This document shows positions 9,168-17,627 of a stretch of DNA of 64,000 nt, one piece after another. How positions within the stretch are numbered: position 1 is the stretch's first letter; each line of letters opens with the position of its first letter. The notes beneath the pieces were generated by a model. The model was not told the origin of the DNA and made no database searches. It was given only the letters and a program-made list of their open reading frames with translations. The stretch spans positions 1-64,000 of the forward strand of contig NZ_ATVL01000006.1 of the NCBI RefSeq assembly GCF_000420705.1, in the 5' to 3' direction. Both the position numbers and the translations under genes were made by a program. Origin of the DNA: Hymenobacter norwichensis DSM 15439 (GTDB lineage Bacteria > Bacteroidota > Bacteroidia > Cytophagales > Hymenobacteraceae).

Positions 9168-10151
9168 CTAGTAGTATAGAGAAAGGAAATTGAAAATGTC
9201 GGCCTCAGTTTTGGCATGCAGGATTTTAGCTCCAGATATAGCCGTGAAGATGCTGGAAAATTCGTTGAATATCGTTTCCAAACCTCCACCTTCAACTGGG
9301 TTTGCTTTGCCTTTTGAAAGAATGATATTATGTCCTCCGAAATAGCTGGCTAGTGTAGCGGTGCCACCATGTATCGACATGAATTTGTCACAATTGGCGT
9401 ACACCAATATTTGAAAATGGTTGAAGCTATTTACCTGGTTCTGATACTTGTTGAATAAATCATCCAGAATAATCACTTCAGGATGCTTTTCGCGCAACCA
9501 CGGAATATCTCCTAAATCGAGAATGTCGCTATTGTCTTCTACAATGCGGCTCGGCATGGGCCTATTATAGATGATTTGATATTTCTCTTTATAAGTCGAT
9601 ATTACTTTGTCGAGCGTAGGAATGTCAAAATAATTCAATGGTGGTCCATCCCACTCGATATTGTACTTGTTAGCAATAACCATTATAGGTTTTTCAAAAA
9701 CGAAAATATCGTTTTTGTAATGCTCCTTTAGAGGTACGCGTGCCCACTTGCTATAGCTCTTGGTGATGCTATTCGTTTTGTTAGGAGTGTCGTAGTTTAC
9801 GTAGGAAAACGTAGCATCTCTGCTCTGATACCGCTCTTCGTGATTTTCACTGAAAAAGTATAAATCCTTGGTGTCCTTACAGGATATAGTTTTTTTTAGA
9901 GTGCCGTTCAGATGATGCCAGTAAGCAAAGGGTAGCGTGTAGTTCAATTCGTCTGAAAACTCGCCGTAATAATCTATTACCTTATATTTTTTCTTGTACA
10001 GATAATCATCAGTAAAGAACCGTACTTGGTTTAAGCGGCTATAGTAATTGTCTCTGATATAGTAGCGAATAGCTTTGTCCATCTTGGGGTGATTAACAAA
10101 GGCCACCCCCGATAGTACTTTCAAGGCTATCTTTTTTACAGCTTTTCTCAT
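9168..10151 (-). CDS. Unknown protein in polysaccharide cluster, possible GT-B transferase
   Basis: A 327-residue protein that I do not recognise. The N-terminus is basic (MRKAVKKIALKVLSG) and the rest is soluble, rich in Tyr, Asn and Lys. Two traits recall GT-B sugar transferases: a central strand PIMVIANKYNIEW near residue 155, and a late MSIHGGTATLASYFGGHNII that resembles a donor-binding glycine-rich turn. It ends 17 bp from the next gene and starts 4 bp after the flippase stop, so it is tightly coupled to its neighbours and is very likely part of the same pathway. Like the flippase gene it is much more AT-rich than the rest of the window. Function is inferred only from position. Confidence 0.7.
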   Translation of the reverse strand: MRKAVKKIALKVLSGVAFVNHPKMDKAIRYYIRDNYYSRLNQVRFFTDDYLYKKKYKVIDYYGEFSDELNYTLPFAYWHHLNGTLKKTISCKDTKDLYFFSENHEERYQSRDATFSYVNYDTPNKTNSITKSYSKWARVPLKEHYKNDIFVFEKPIMVIANKYNIEWDGPPLNYFDIPTLDKVISTYKEKYQIIYNRPMPSRIVEDNSDILDLGDIPWLREKHPEVIILDDLFNKYQNQVNSFNHFQILVYANCDKFMSIHGGTATLASYFGGHNIILSKGKANPVEGGGLETIFNEFSSIFTAISGAKILHAKTEADIFNFLSLYY

Positions 10152-10155
10152 GATT

Positions 10156-11598
10156 CTACGCTTTCAAAAGTTTTCCTGCTGATTTTAATTCCACGAGTGA
10201 AACCTTATACATCAGGGTTAGGATGCCATATACTAAGCCTCCAATTATAATTTCAGCTATTGTATTGACAACTCCCTCGTAACCGAAGTAGCTCTTGTAA
10301 AGAGTTACTGCTACTATCATTGATAAACAGAATAGCACTGGTTTGTATATGTTAGCTATGAAGTCCTTCATGAAACTGCCTACCAAGTACTGGACGATAA
10401 CAAAGCTGAATGCCATGTTAGCGAAACTAGCCGCTAAGTAAGCAAACGCAATTCCATCAATACCCCACTGTTTGCCGAATAGGTACAGCAACGGCAGTTT
10501 AACAATTAGCGTGGCTAAATTTAAATAGAACAATAAATCAGGTCTGCCTTTTGAATATACTAGCGTGAACAGTGGGTGAGCTAAACAAGTGAAAATGCTG
10601 ACGAAAACGAATATCTTGATCAAGTGAATAGTTTCTTCCCAGCCAGGACCATACAACAAAGGCACAACGCTTTCGGCAGTTACATACAAGCCTATCAGTA
10701 GAGGGAAATTCAGGTAGCTAATAAGATCTAGTATTTTAATGTATGACCGCTTCAAACTGGATGGATCTTCCTTCATCCTTGCCAGAATAGGATAGGCAAC
10801 CTGTAGTATAATAGGGTTGAGCTTAGTTACCGGGAAAATAGTTAGCTGAGACGCTATGGTGTAATACCCTAGTGCTTTCACACCTAATATTCCACCAATG
10901 GCAATGTTGTCGGAGTTTCCTTGAACGAACGATAGAAAGCCTTCCCCTACATTGAATATGCCAAATCGCAAATGATCTTTTACTAAAGCGAAATCGAATT
11001 TTAGCATGGGAGAAAAATACTCCCGTCCAAAATAAATCTGTAGAATGGTTTTTGCGGTAATCATTGTGAGCTGCCCGAAAATGAGGGACAATTCTTCCAG
11101 CCCTTGGTATGCTAATAAAATGGTAGCACCGGTACCGACAACAGAGCCGATAATATCAATAATGGCAGTTGATTTAAATTTTAGGTTTTTCTGAAGTAGA
11201 AAGAAATATATCTGTCCAAAATAAGATATAATGAAATAGAGTGAAGCTAATTTTATTATGCTGTCTAGTTTGGGTTCTTTGTAATATAAAATAATTAATG
11301 GTGTGCATAAGTAAATGATGATAAACATGGCTACTCCGAGGAGTATGTTCATAATATATAAGCTGGATAAAACTCTTCTGTCGTTTTCCTGCTTGTAAAT
11401 TATGGAATTAGCAAAACCTAAGTTTCCGAAGATGTTGAAGAAATTTATTATCAGTGCACTTACGCTAACAATACCAAACGCAGCCGGTGGTAGTAACCGG
11501 GCGAGGATAGCGACTTGAGCGAATTGAAAACAGGTTGAGATAACAGTTGCGACAGTTACCCACTTACCACCATTTATTGCCTTTTCTTTATTACTCAT
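10156..11598 (-). CDS. wzx: Wzx-type polysaccharide flippase (MOP superfamily)
   Basis: A 480-residue inner-membrane protein with about 12-14 hydrophobic helices and no large soluble domain. The N-terminus, NGGKWVTVATVISTCFQFAQ followed by ILARLLPPAAFGIVSVSAL, is typical of the polysaccharide transporter branch of the MOP family, as is YTIASQLTIFPVTKLNPI in the middle. It is expected to move the undecaprenyl-linked repeat unit from the cytoplasmic to the periplasmic leaflet. The frame can be opened four codons earlier with a TTG, but the ATG at 11598 gives the usual MSNKEKAINGG start. Base composition is low in GC (16 of 60 bases in 11221-11280, hand count), unlike the genes upstream, a common sign of exchange in surface-polysaccharide loci. 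Confidence 0.9.
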   Translation of the reverse strand: MSNKEKAINGGKWVTVATVISTCFQFAQVAILARLLPPAAFGIVSVSALIINFFNIFGNLGFANSIIYKQENDRRVLSSLYIMNILLGVAMFIIIYLCTPLIILYYKEPKLDSIIKLASLYFIISYFGQIYFFLLQKNLKFKSTAIIDIIGSVVGTGATILLAYQGLEELSLIFGQLTMITAKTILQIYFGREYFSPMLKFDFALVKDHLRFGIFNVGEGFLSFVQGNSDNIAIGGILGVKALGYYTIASQLTIFPVTKLNPIILQVAYPILARMKEDPSSLKRSYIKILDLISYLNFPLLIGLYVTAESVVPLLYGPGWEETIHLIKIFVFVSIFTCLAHPLFTLVYSKGRPDLLFYLNLATLIVKLPLLYLFGKQWGIDGIAFAYLAASFANMAFSFVIVQYLVGSFMKDFIANIYKPVLFCLSMIVAVTLYKSYFGYEGVVNTIAEIIIGGLVYGILTLMYKVSLVELKSAGKLLKA

Positions 11599-11903
11599 TT
11601 TGCATTGCAACTACACGTGGTGGAGGCTTAGGGCCGTGCTATTCCTACAGACTTATATAGTATGTCGCACGGTACTGCACTTGCTAAGCGAGCAAGTGGA
11701 ATTGGGTGCTGCTACTCAATTTACAAGAGAGGCAGGCTGCCTAGTCATGCTTAATTTTTGCAATATTAGGCTATAGTTGGCTCTAAGCCATACAGCGCGC
11801 CCCAGTCATTTTTCAGAAGCTGCCCGTAAGCCGTACTTTATTCCTAATAAAAGGCAGCCGAGAGCTGGAAGAAAGATGATTTCCCAAGGCATAAAACAAG
11901 TGG
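11599..11903. other. Intergenic gap inside the polysaccharide cluster
   Basis: About 305 bases with no convincing gene. It holds one short hairpin with 8-base arms (11678-11685 and 11691-11698) and stop codons in all frames. Neither a T-run after the hairpin nor a clear promoter was found. It marks the switch from GC-rich genes upstream to AT-rich genes downstream in transcription order, so it may be an old recombination joint. Confidence 0.5.
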
Positions 11904-13112
11904 TTAGTGCTGGGGAGTATCCATGCCAGAACTGGTGGCATGCGGAGTAGGCATGAAAGAAGACTTGGCTTTCTTGATTTGCAGCAACGCCAGCACCATG
12001 GATACTAAAGCCAGCGGCAAGTGTAGAATGGCCTGTGCTACCTGACGGTTATACAGCCGAGCTGGCAGGGAAAGGAGCAGTGCGCCCCCCGTGCCGAGCA
12101 GCAAGCCAGCCCAAAACAATGGAGAGGGCCCTATTGGTAGCTGAAGCAACGACAGGAGGAATAGTACCCCCAGCAAACCCAATAGCAGAATGCGGGGCAC
12201 TAACAGGGTTTGTAGCACCTTATCGAAGAACTCGACATTGCCACGAAACAGCTGCACGGGACCTTCCCAGAAATACTTCTGGAGGAATTCCACTTGGGCG
12301 GCTATCCAGCGGGTCCGTTGGGTGGTAAAAGCTTGAGAGTTAGGAATTTTCTCGTCGTAAACGTAGGCGTTAGGCAAGTATCCGATTTTGATTTCATCCT
12401 TTACGGTGCGGAAATCCATTTCCTTGTCTTCACCAGGTGTTTCGCCAATGTCCTGCATCAGTTTCCGTAGGTACTGAAACTCGAATGCCATGCCTGAACC
12501 AATAAGGGCCGCCGACATACCTAAACTAGCGTGGCCCTGACGGAAGATGTGATTGTTAATCTCCTCGTTGCAGGCGTCGAGAACGGCAAAGGCAGAGTCT
12601 AGATTCTTGGCAGTACGGTGGCCCTGCACCACCCGGTAGCCGGCCGCAAAGGCATCGTTTACCTGGGTCAGGAAACCCGCGTCCATGATGTTGTCTACAT
12701 CTAATACAACGGCCACGTCGTAGGCATCGGCTGGTAAGGACTGCAACGCCGTTAACAGCGCCTTGCCCTTGGTGCTTCTCTCGAAGAATACCTCGATAAC
12801 ACCGATTTGCTGCCGGCGCAGTGCCTGTACAGTGGCAGGCTGCAACCCATCCGCAATAACGTGCACATCCATCTGGCCTGGGTACGCCTGGCGCAGAGCC
12901 GCCGGCGCAGTTTCCAGAATTACAGCATCAGAGTGGTAGGCTGGAATAAGCACGCACATCCGCCGAAAAGCTGTGCCAGCAGGGGCTTTCGGAATGGGAG
13001 CTGGTTTGCGGTGCCCGGCTACAGCGAAAAGCAGCAGGTACAGCATATTGAGCAACAAGAATATTCCCAATGCATAGAAAAGTAGGGAAATGATGGTCAG
13101 TACGATGCTCAT
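11904..13112 (-). CDS. Membrane glycosyltransferase family 2 with QRTRW motif
   Basis: A 402-residue membrane GT2. One N-terminal helix (TIISLLFYALGIFLLLNML) precedes the GT-A domain; VLIPAYHSDAVILETAP, VIADGLQP, VVLDVDNIMD (DxD), GEDKEMDFRTV (ED base) and TTQRTRWIAAQVEF (QxxRW) are all in order. Two or three helices follow (LLLGLLGVLFLLSLLQLPIG and beyond). With QxxRW kept, it resembles processive or lipid-linked GT2 enzymes more closely than the GT2 at 4702-5892 does. Its ATG overlaps the TGA of the upstream GT2 gene by four bases (ATGA), so the two are probably translationally coupled. The tail is hydrophilic and His/Ser-rich. Confidence 0.87.
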   Translation of the reverse strand: MSIVLTIISLLFYALGIFLLLNMLYLLLFAVAGHRKPAPIPKAPAGTAFRRMCVLIPAYHSDAVILETAPAALRQAYPGQMDVHVIADGLQPATVQALRRQQIGVIEVFFERSTKGKALLTALQSLPADAYDVAVVLDVDNIMDAGFLTQVNDAFAAGYRVVQGHRTAKNLDSAFAVLDACNEEINNHIFRQGHASLGMSAALIGSGMAFEFQYLRKLMQDIGETPGEDKEMDFRTVKDEIKIGYLPNAYVYDEKIPNSQAFTTQRTRWIAAQVEFLQKYFWEGPVQLFRGNVEFFDKVLQTLLVPRILLLGLLGVLFLLSLLQLPIGPSPLFWAGLLLGTGGALLLSLPARLYNRQVAQAILHLPLALVSMVLALLQIKKAKSSFMPTPHATSSGMDTPQH

Positions 13113-14017
13113 GAAAGGAAGTGGTTTTGGTGCACGTTATGAGGGGAGAGGTGCCACTTAAGCCCCCGCCACAAAGCACTTAAATATTTTTGCTCTAAAT
13201 GAAGCGCATACACTAGGCCTTGCTTAGGCACGGCTACAAATAGAAAGAAAAGCATGCCACTCCAGAACCGGACGCCCGACGAATTGCGCCGGATATATAG
13301 CAGGCGGTTACGGTACATGTAATAGGTGCGTAGCACTGAGCCTTGACCCACTGAAGCCGACTCTTTGTGATAGACTGTACCCTGAGCTACATAGTGGCTC
13401 TCGTAGCCCCCACGTTTGATCATCTCGCACCAGTCCAATTCCTCGTAATAAAGAAAATATAGCTCAGGCATCAGCCCCACCTTCCGTATTACTTCCATCG
13501 GCACCATCATGGCGGCACCATGGATGAGCGGGGTGGGGGAGGAGACGTTGTGTTGCCCTTGGTCCTTTTCCATCAGCCCAAACGTTACGCTACGTCCGGT
13601 CCAAGGGTTGATGCCCCCGCACCCAGCGTACTGAATCAGGTTGTCGGTGCCGTAAAAAATGATTTTGGGGGATGCAATACCAGCCTTCGGGTTGGTTTCA
13701 AACAGTTCAACTAGCGGCTCTAAAAAGCCGGGGTCTACTTCGGTATCGTTGTTGAGAAACAGCAAGTATTTACCCTTCGCAACTGCAATACCCAAGTTGT
13801 TGCCCCCAGCAAAGCCAAGGTTTTCAGCAGACCGAATAAGTTGCACTCCCGGAAACTGGTCGGCAATAGGTTGCACTTCTGCTTCCGGCGACGCATTATC
13901 AACTACGATTACTTCGTAGTTGGGGTAGGTTACCTGCCGAAGCGAAGCCAGCATTTCACAGGTAACGCTGGCTTGCTTGTAATTGATAGAAATGATGGAA
14001 ACGAGCGGCTTATCCAT
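13109..14017 (-). CDS. Glycosyltransferase family 2, rhamnosyltransferase-like
   Basis: A 302-residue GT-A enzyme of the WbbL or rhamnosyltransferase type. VSIISINYKQASVTCEML, VVDNASPEAEV, ENLGFAGGNNLGI and LFLNNDTEVDPGFLEPL form the donor site with the DxD equivalent (NDT). LIHGAAMMVPMEVIRKVG and LYFLYYEELDWCEMIKRGG are the acceptor-side motifs. The frame extends 25 codons upstream, but the ATG at 14017 begins right before the first strand (MDKPLVSII) and sits 7 bp after the upstream stop, so it is preferred. A moderately hydrophobic segment near the C-terminus (MLFFLFVAVPKQGLVYAL) could touch the membrane. It overlaps the next gene by four bases. Confidence 0.88.
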   Translation of the reverse strand: MDKPLVSIISINYKQASVTCEMLASLRQVTYPNYEVIVVDNASPEAEVQPIADQFPGVQLIRSAENLGFAGGNNLGIAVAKGKYLLFLNNDTEVDPGFLEPLVELFETNPKAGIASPKIIFYGTDNLIQYAGCGGINPWTGRSVTFGLMEKDQGQHNVSSPTPLIHGAAMMVPMEVIRKVGLMPELYFLYYEELDWCEMIKRGGYESHYVAQGTVYHKESASVGQGSVLRTYYMYRNRLLYIRRNSSGVRFWSGMLFFLFVAVPKQGLVYALHLEQKYLSALWRGLKWHLSPHNVHQNHFLS

Positions 14018-14024
14018 AAGTAAA

Positions 14025-15461
14025 TTAGGCAGTAGGAGAAGCTTTATCGAGTTCCGGACCAAGGAAAACAAATACCCAGGAGATGTACACAATCATGGCC
14101 GTAGGTACCTGGTTCATGATTTCGTTGCCGTAGCTACAGAACAAAATGCCGCTGAAGCCGGCTGTAAGTGCCAACAGTTGTTGTCGGAGTTGGGGGTTGC
14201 GGATACGCCAGACAATGCCGCAGCATTTGCCCAGAATATAGAGCATCATACCAAACCAGATGATGAAGCCCACGATGCCGTATTCCGCCCAAATCTTAAC
14301 GTAGTAGCTGTCGGGCTCAATGGTGGAAATAAACTTGTCTTTGTTGAATTCATGACCCCACGTACCAATGGTACCAACGCCTTCACCAAACGGCTTGGTT
14401 GACAAGTAGGCGCGCAGAGTAGCTTGGTTGGTAAGGCGTAATTGCAACGAGGGGTCGTTGGGGTCAAGGGACGAGCGGAGACGGAAAACATCCGGGTTAC
14501 CGTTGCCAATGTTGGTGTACTTCAAGACCCCAAAAGCGCCCACCGCCAACATGCAGCCAATTAACAGTACTTTAGTTTGCTTGCTTAGCAGCAGGTATAC
14601 CAGAATACCAGCCACTAGCACAAACATAGCGCCGCGCGTACCGGAAATAAGCATACCATACAGTAAGATAACACTGGCCAACCCAAAGGAAACCCGTTTC
14701 CACCAGGCAAAAGGCCCCAGTGCCAGGATAAAGCAAATAAGACTGATGTGCGCCTGGGAAGAGCCAAACTGAGCGGCCTCACTATAGAAGCCGAAGATGC
14801 GGAGCTTGCCCCAAATCAAGTGGGTTTCGGCCGCTCCGGCATCCAGCCACATCTGCTCCATAGCATCCACCCCAATGACTTTCTGCTTGAGGCCATAAAA
14901 ACTGGCCAGCAACGAAAACCCAATGATAAGCAGTAGAAACAGCCGTAAGTCGCGGCGCTTATTGAACAGCACAAACCCGAGCGGCACGGTGAGCAACCAG
15001 TATAGCGAGATGTTGCGCATCTCGTAAAACCAACCAGCTACACTAGGGCGCGAAGGGTTGGCAATTTCTAGTACGGTGATGCCAAACCATACCACCCCTA
15101 ACAACGACAAATCGTTTTTCGCGCGGGTCCAGGTGATTTGCTCGGAGCGGTGAAAGATAACGCCCAACCAAGTAAGCACCAGTAGACCATCCATACCCAG
15201 CCCAAAGGGGATTCCCGTAACGTGCCGCCCGATGTATCCTAATACAAAGCAGTAGACAATGTAGGAGATGAAGCCGGCCCGTGGATTGAGAAAAATCAGG
15301 ACCAGAAAGAACACCAACATCGTGATACCCAGCAGCATGCCAGGTACTAAAGTGCCTACCTGCCCAGCGAGCCAACCCAATCCCAATGCTACCAACAGCG
15401 CCACTGGCAGCAGCCAGCGGGAGTTGAGCATAGTTTCAGAAAAAGGGGGGGTAAGCTTCAT
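14025..15461 (-). CDS. O-antigen ligase/polymerase family membrane protein (Wzy/WaaL-like)
   Basis: A 478-residue inner-membrane protein with about ten or more helices. A large periplasmic loop (LRSSLDPNDPSLQLRLTNQA, then LSTKPFGEGVGTIGTWGHEF and PDSYYVKIWAEYGIVG) matches the Wzy_C region conserved in polymerases and ligases, including the Arg- and His-bearing catalytic loop and the following Glu. In a cluster with a flippase and a co-polymerase, the Wzy polymerase role is most likely: joining repeat units on the periplasmic side. A ligase role cannot be excluded. It starts at the ATG at 15461, 30 bp after the Wzc-like gene. A second ATG ten codons on is possible. Confidence 0.85.
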   Translation of the reverse strand: MKLTPPFSETMLNSRWLLPVALLVALGLGWLAGQVGTLVPGMLLGITMLVFFLVLIFLNPRAGFISYIVYCFVLGYIGRHVTGIPFGLGMDGLLVLTWLGVIFHRSEQITWTRAKNDLSLLGVVWFGITVLEIANPSRPSVAGWFYEMRNISLYWLLTVPLGFVLFNKRRDLRLFLLLIIGFSLLASFYGLKQKVIGVDAMEQMWLDAGAAETHLIWGKLRIFGFYSEAAQFGSSQAHISLICFILALGPFAWWKRVSFGLASVILLYGMLISGTRGAMFVLVAGILVYLLLSKQTKVLLIGCMLAVGAFGVLKYTNIGNGNPDVFRLRSSLDPNDPSLQLRLTNQATLRAYLSTKPFGEGVGTIGTWGHEFNKDKFISTIEPDSYYVKIWAEYGIVGFIIWFGMMLYILGKCCGIVWRIRNPQLRQQLLALTAGFSGILFCSYGNEIMNQVPTAMIVYISWVFVFLGPELDKASPTA

Positions 15462-15491
15462 ACGGTAGTGGTGCGGCAGAGCGCGCCAAAC

Positions 15492-17627
15492 TTAACTTAA
15501 CACTTCTTCGCCGTGTTGTAGCGATACGCCTGACAATACAACCTCAACGGGTGCTGTTGTTGCAGTGCGAAGATAATCAACAGTTTGCTGATCGGTGGGG
15601 CGCCAAGTGCGCGTGGCTGGTACCGTTAGAAATACCAGATTCAATTGCCGCAGAATACCTACTGGTACTGCTTCCTCACGAAGCGCCGGGAATTCAACCA
15701 GCACTACCTGCACATTGGGCGAGCTGATTTCCGACATACGCTTTGGTACGGCGTGCTGAATCAGCTGATCCAGCGGCCAGCCTTGCACAGCAGCCGCTTC
15801 AGAAGGGTAGAACAGCGAAGGCGCCTCAAACGAGTCGTCTATGTCGTTGTGGTCGGGATACAGGGCCAAGGTTTGCACGCCCATTTCGTGGCAGCGCTGC
15901 GCCAGGGCTTGGCACAAGGTGGTTTTGCCTTCTTCCCGTTGCACGCTAAACACGCCTACTACAAAAGGAGACGGCGTTTGTGAAGAGTTGGCTTTCAAAA
16001 GAATGTGGCGCACCAACTGATCGAGGCTGCGTTGCTGAGAGGCTTGTAGCTGCTTGGTAGGAGTTACTTGCTTGTCGAGCATGATGCCGGCCACAGGCAA
16101 GCCAATACGGCGGGCAGCAATTTGTGGGTTCTTCAACGAACGGTCGAGCAAGCCTAAGCCCAGCACCAAACCCGTAGTGAATACAAAGCCACCTACGCTG
16201 CTCAGTAGTACCAAGAGCAGCAACTTGCTGGTTTTGGGAGAGGTGGGCAGGTTTGGTGCATCTACAATTTTGAGGTGGGTAGCCGTTAGCTGCGTATTCT
16301 GCTGCGACGAACGGCTGGCGTTCAGGCTGGCCATTATACCCAGGTATTCTTTTTCTGCCAGATCTATTTCCCGCTCGATACGCTTCTTGGTAGCACCAAG
16401 GGGAGCCATGCGCTGATATTCGCGCTCAAACTCCTGCAGGCGGCGGTTCATCACCCCCAATTTAGCTTTGCTGGTTTCCACCTGAATCATGTCCTGCATC
16501 CATTCGGAAAGTAGGTCCTTATTAGCAATACCTTCGGTGGAGTTGCTGTTGGCCACTACCTCATCCACGTTATTCTGCAGATTTTGAATGGTCTTGTTGG
16601 CTTCTGCTTGCAACTGACGAGCTTTATCAGCCGAGCCGGCTTCTTTCTGTTGGCTATAGAGCTGCTGATCGGCAATAGCTGCGTTCAAGCGGCTTAGCTT
16701 TTCCTTCTGCTCAATTACCTTTCTACTGCTTAGTAGTGCTCCTTGTCGGCCTCCTAGCTTGCGGTTGATGGCTTGCAAGGCAGCCTGTGCTCCGGCATAG
16801 TCTTGGTTCATTTGCGCCAGTTGGCTGGCTAGCTGCTCACGCTCGTTGGCTACCGTGCTCGACTGCTCATCGTAGTTAATGATGTTGTTGTCGCGGTTGA
16901 AAGCTAAGTTTTCGTTTTCTGCCTTGGCTAAGCGAGCCTTCGCCTTGGTCAGCTCGGTTTCATAATACTCGATAACCGACTCCGTCTGACCTTCACGTAA
17001 GTTCCTCGACTGATTCATGAAAACGCGTGTAGCTAGCGCCAAGGTGGCACGGCACAACTCAGGATCATAACTCTCGAACTCCAAACGTACCAGGTCGCTA
17101 GTACCGATGCGTGTGCCTACTAGGTTGTTGAGGGCGGCGAGTGAGTAGGTAGGGCTAGCTGAATTTACCAACTGATAAAGCAGGTTGGTATTATTGGCTT
17201 TCGCGTAGTTCCGTACGTTCTCTACCGTCGCTTCTAGCGTTGGTCCGGTTAGCTGCTGGCGTAGGCGCTCAGGAAGTACTTCTTGTAGCTCTTCATAGGG
17301 GCCACCGCTACCAAGCAAAGCTGGCTGCTGCTTGCTCTGCCATAAGTGGCTAGCCAACAGTTGGTACACAACCTCTTCCTTGGTGGAACGAGCCTTAATC
17401 AAATTGATTAGGTTGTCGAAGGCGTTGGCAGTGGAAGAATAATCCGTTTGCGCATTGCCGGTAAGCGAGTAGCCCGAAGCAATACCAGTATAGATAGTGG
17501 TGTCGGAACTGTAAACTTTAGGAAGGTGCCGTGCGAAAAAGTAGGTTGATACGCCGAGCACCACGGGAACCAGTACCAGCAGAAGCCATTTACGCGCTAG
17601 GAGCCGGAGTACGTCAGATAAGCTCAT
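15492..17627 (-). CDS. Wzc/GumC-like polysaccharide co-polymerase with degenerate kinase domain
   Basis: A 711-residue inner-membrane protein that should set chain length and link synthesis to export. Order: TM1 at ~13-34 after a short cytosolic end, a Wzz domain, long periplasmic coiled coils at ~215-430, a GNVR-like stretch (KKRIEREIDLAEKEY), TM2 at ~468-494 after the Pro-rich NLPTSPK, and a cytosolic BY-kinase-like domain from ~535. The P-loop keeps GKTT (567-570) but has Ser561 where the first Gly is usual. The Walker A' strand keeps Asp592, while the Walker B position has Glu645 (VVLVEFP) instead of Asp. No C-terminal tyrosine cluster exists (tail SLQHGEEVLS). Kinase activity is therefore doubtful. 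The gene overlaps the TolC-like gene by ATGA. Confidence 0.9.
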   Translation of the reverse strand: MSLSDVLRLLARKWLLLVLVPVVLGVSTYFFARHLPKVYSSDTTIYTGIASGYSLTGNAQTDYSSTANAFDNLINLIKARSTKEEVVYQLLASHLWQSKQQPALLGSGGPYEELQEVLPERLRQQLTGPTLEATVENVRNYAKANNTNLLYQLVNSASPTYSLAALNNLVGTRIGTSDLVRLEFESYDPELCRATLALATRVFMNQSRNLREGQTESVIEYYETELTKAKARLAKAENENLAFNRDNNIINYDEQSSTVANEREQLASQLAQMNQDYAGAQAALQAINRKLGGRQGALLSSRKVIEQKEKLSRLNAAIADQQLYSQQKEAGSADKARQLQAEANKTIQNLQNNVDEVVANSNSTEGIANKDLLSEWMQDMIQVETSKAKLGVMNRRLQEFEREYQRMAPLGATKKRIEREIDLAEKEYLGIMASLNASRSSQQNTQLTATHLKIVDAPNLPTSPKTSKLLLLVLLSSVGGFVFTTGLVLGLGLLDRSLKNPQIAARRIGLPVAGIMLDKQVTPTKQLQASQQRSLDQLVRHILLKANSSQTPSPFVVGVFSVQREEGKTTLCQALAQRCHEMGVQTLALYPDHNDIDDSFEAPSLFYPSEAAAVQGWPLDQLIQHAVPKRMSEISSPNVQVVLVEFPALREEAVPVGILRQLNLVFLTVPATRTWRPTDQQTVDYLRTATTAPVEVVLSGVSLQHGEEVLS

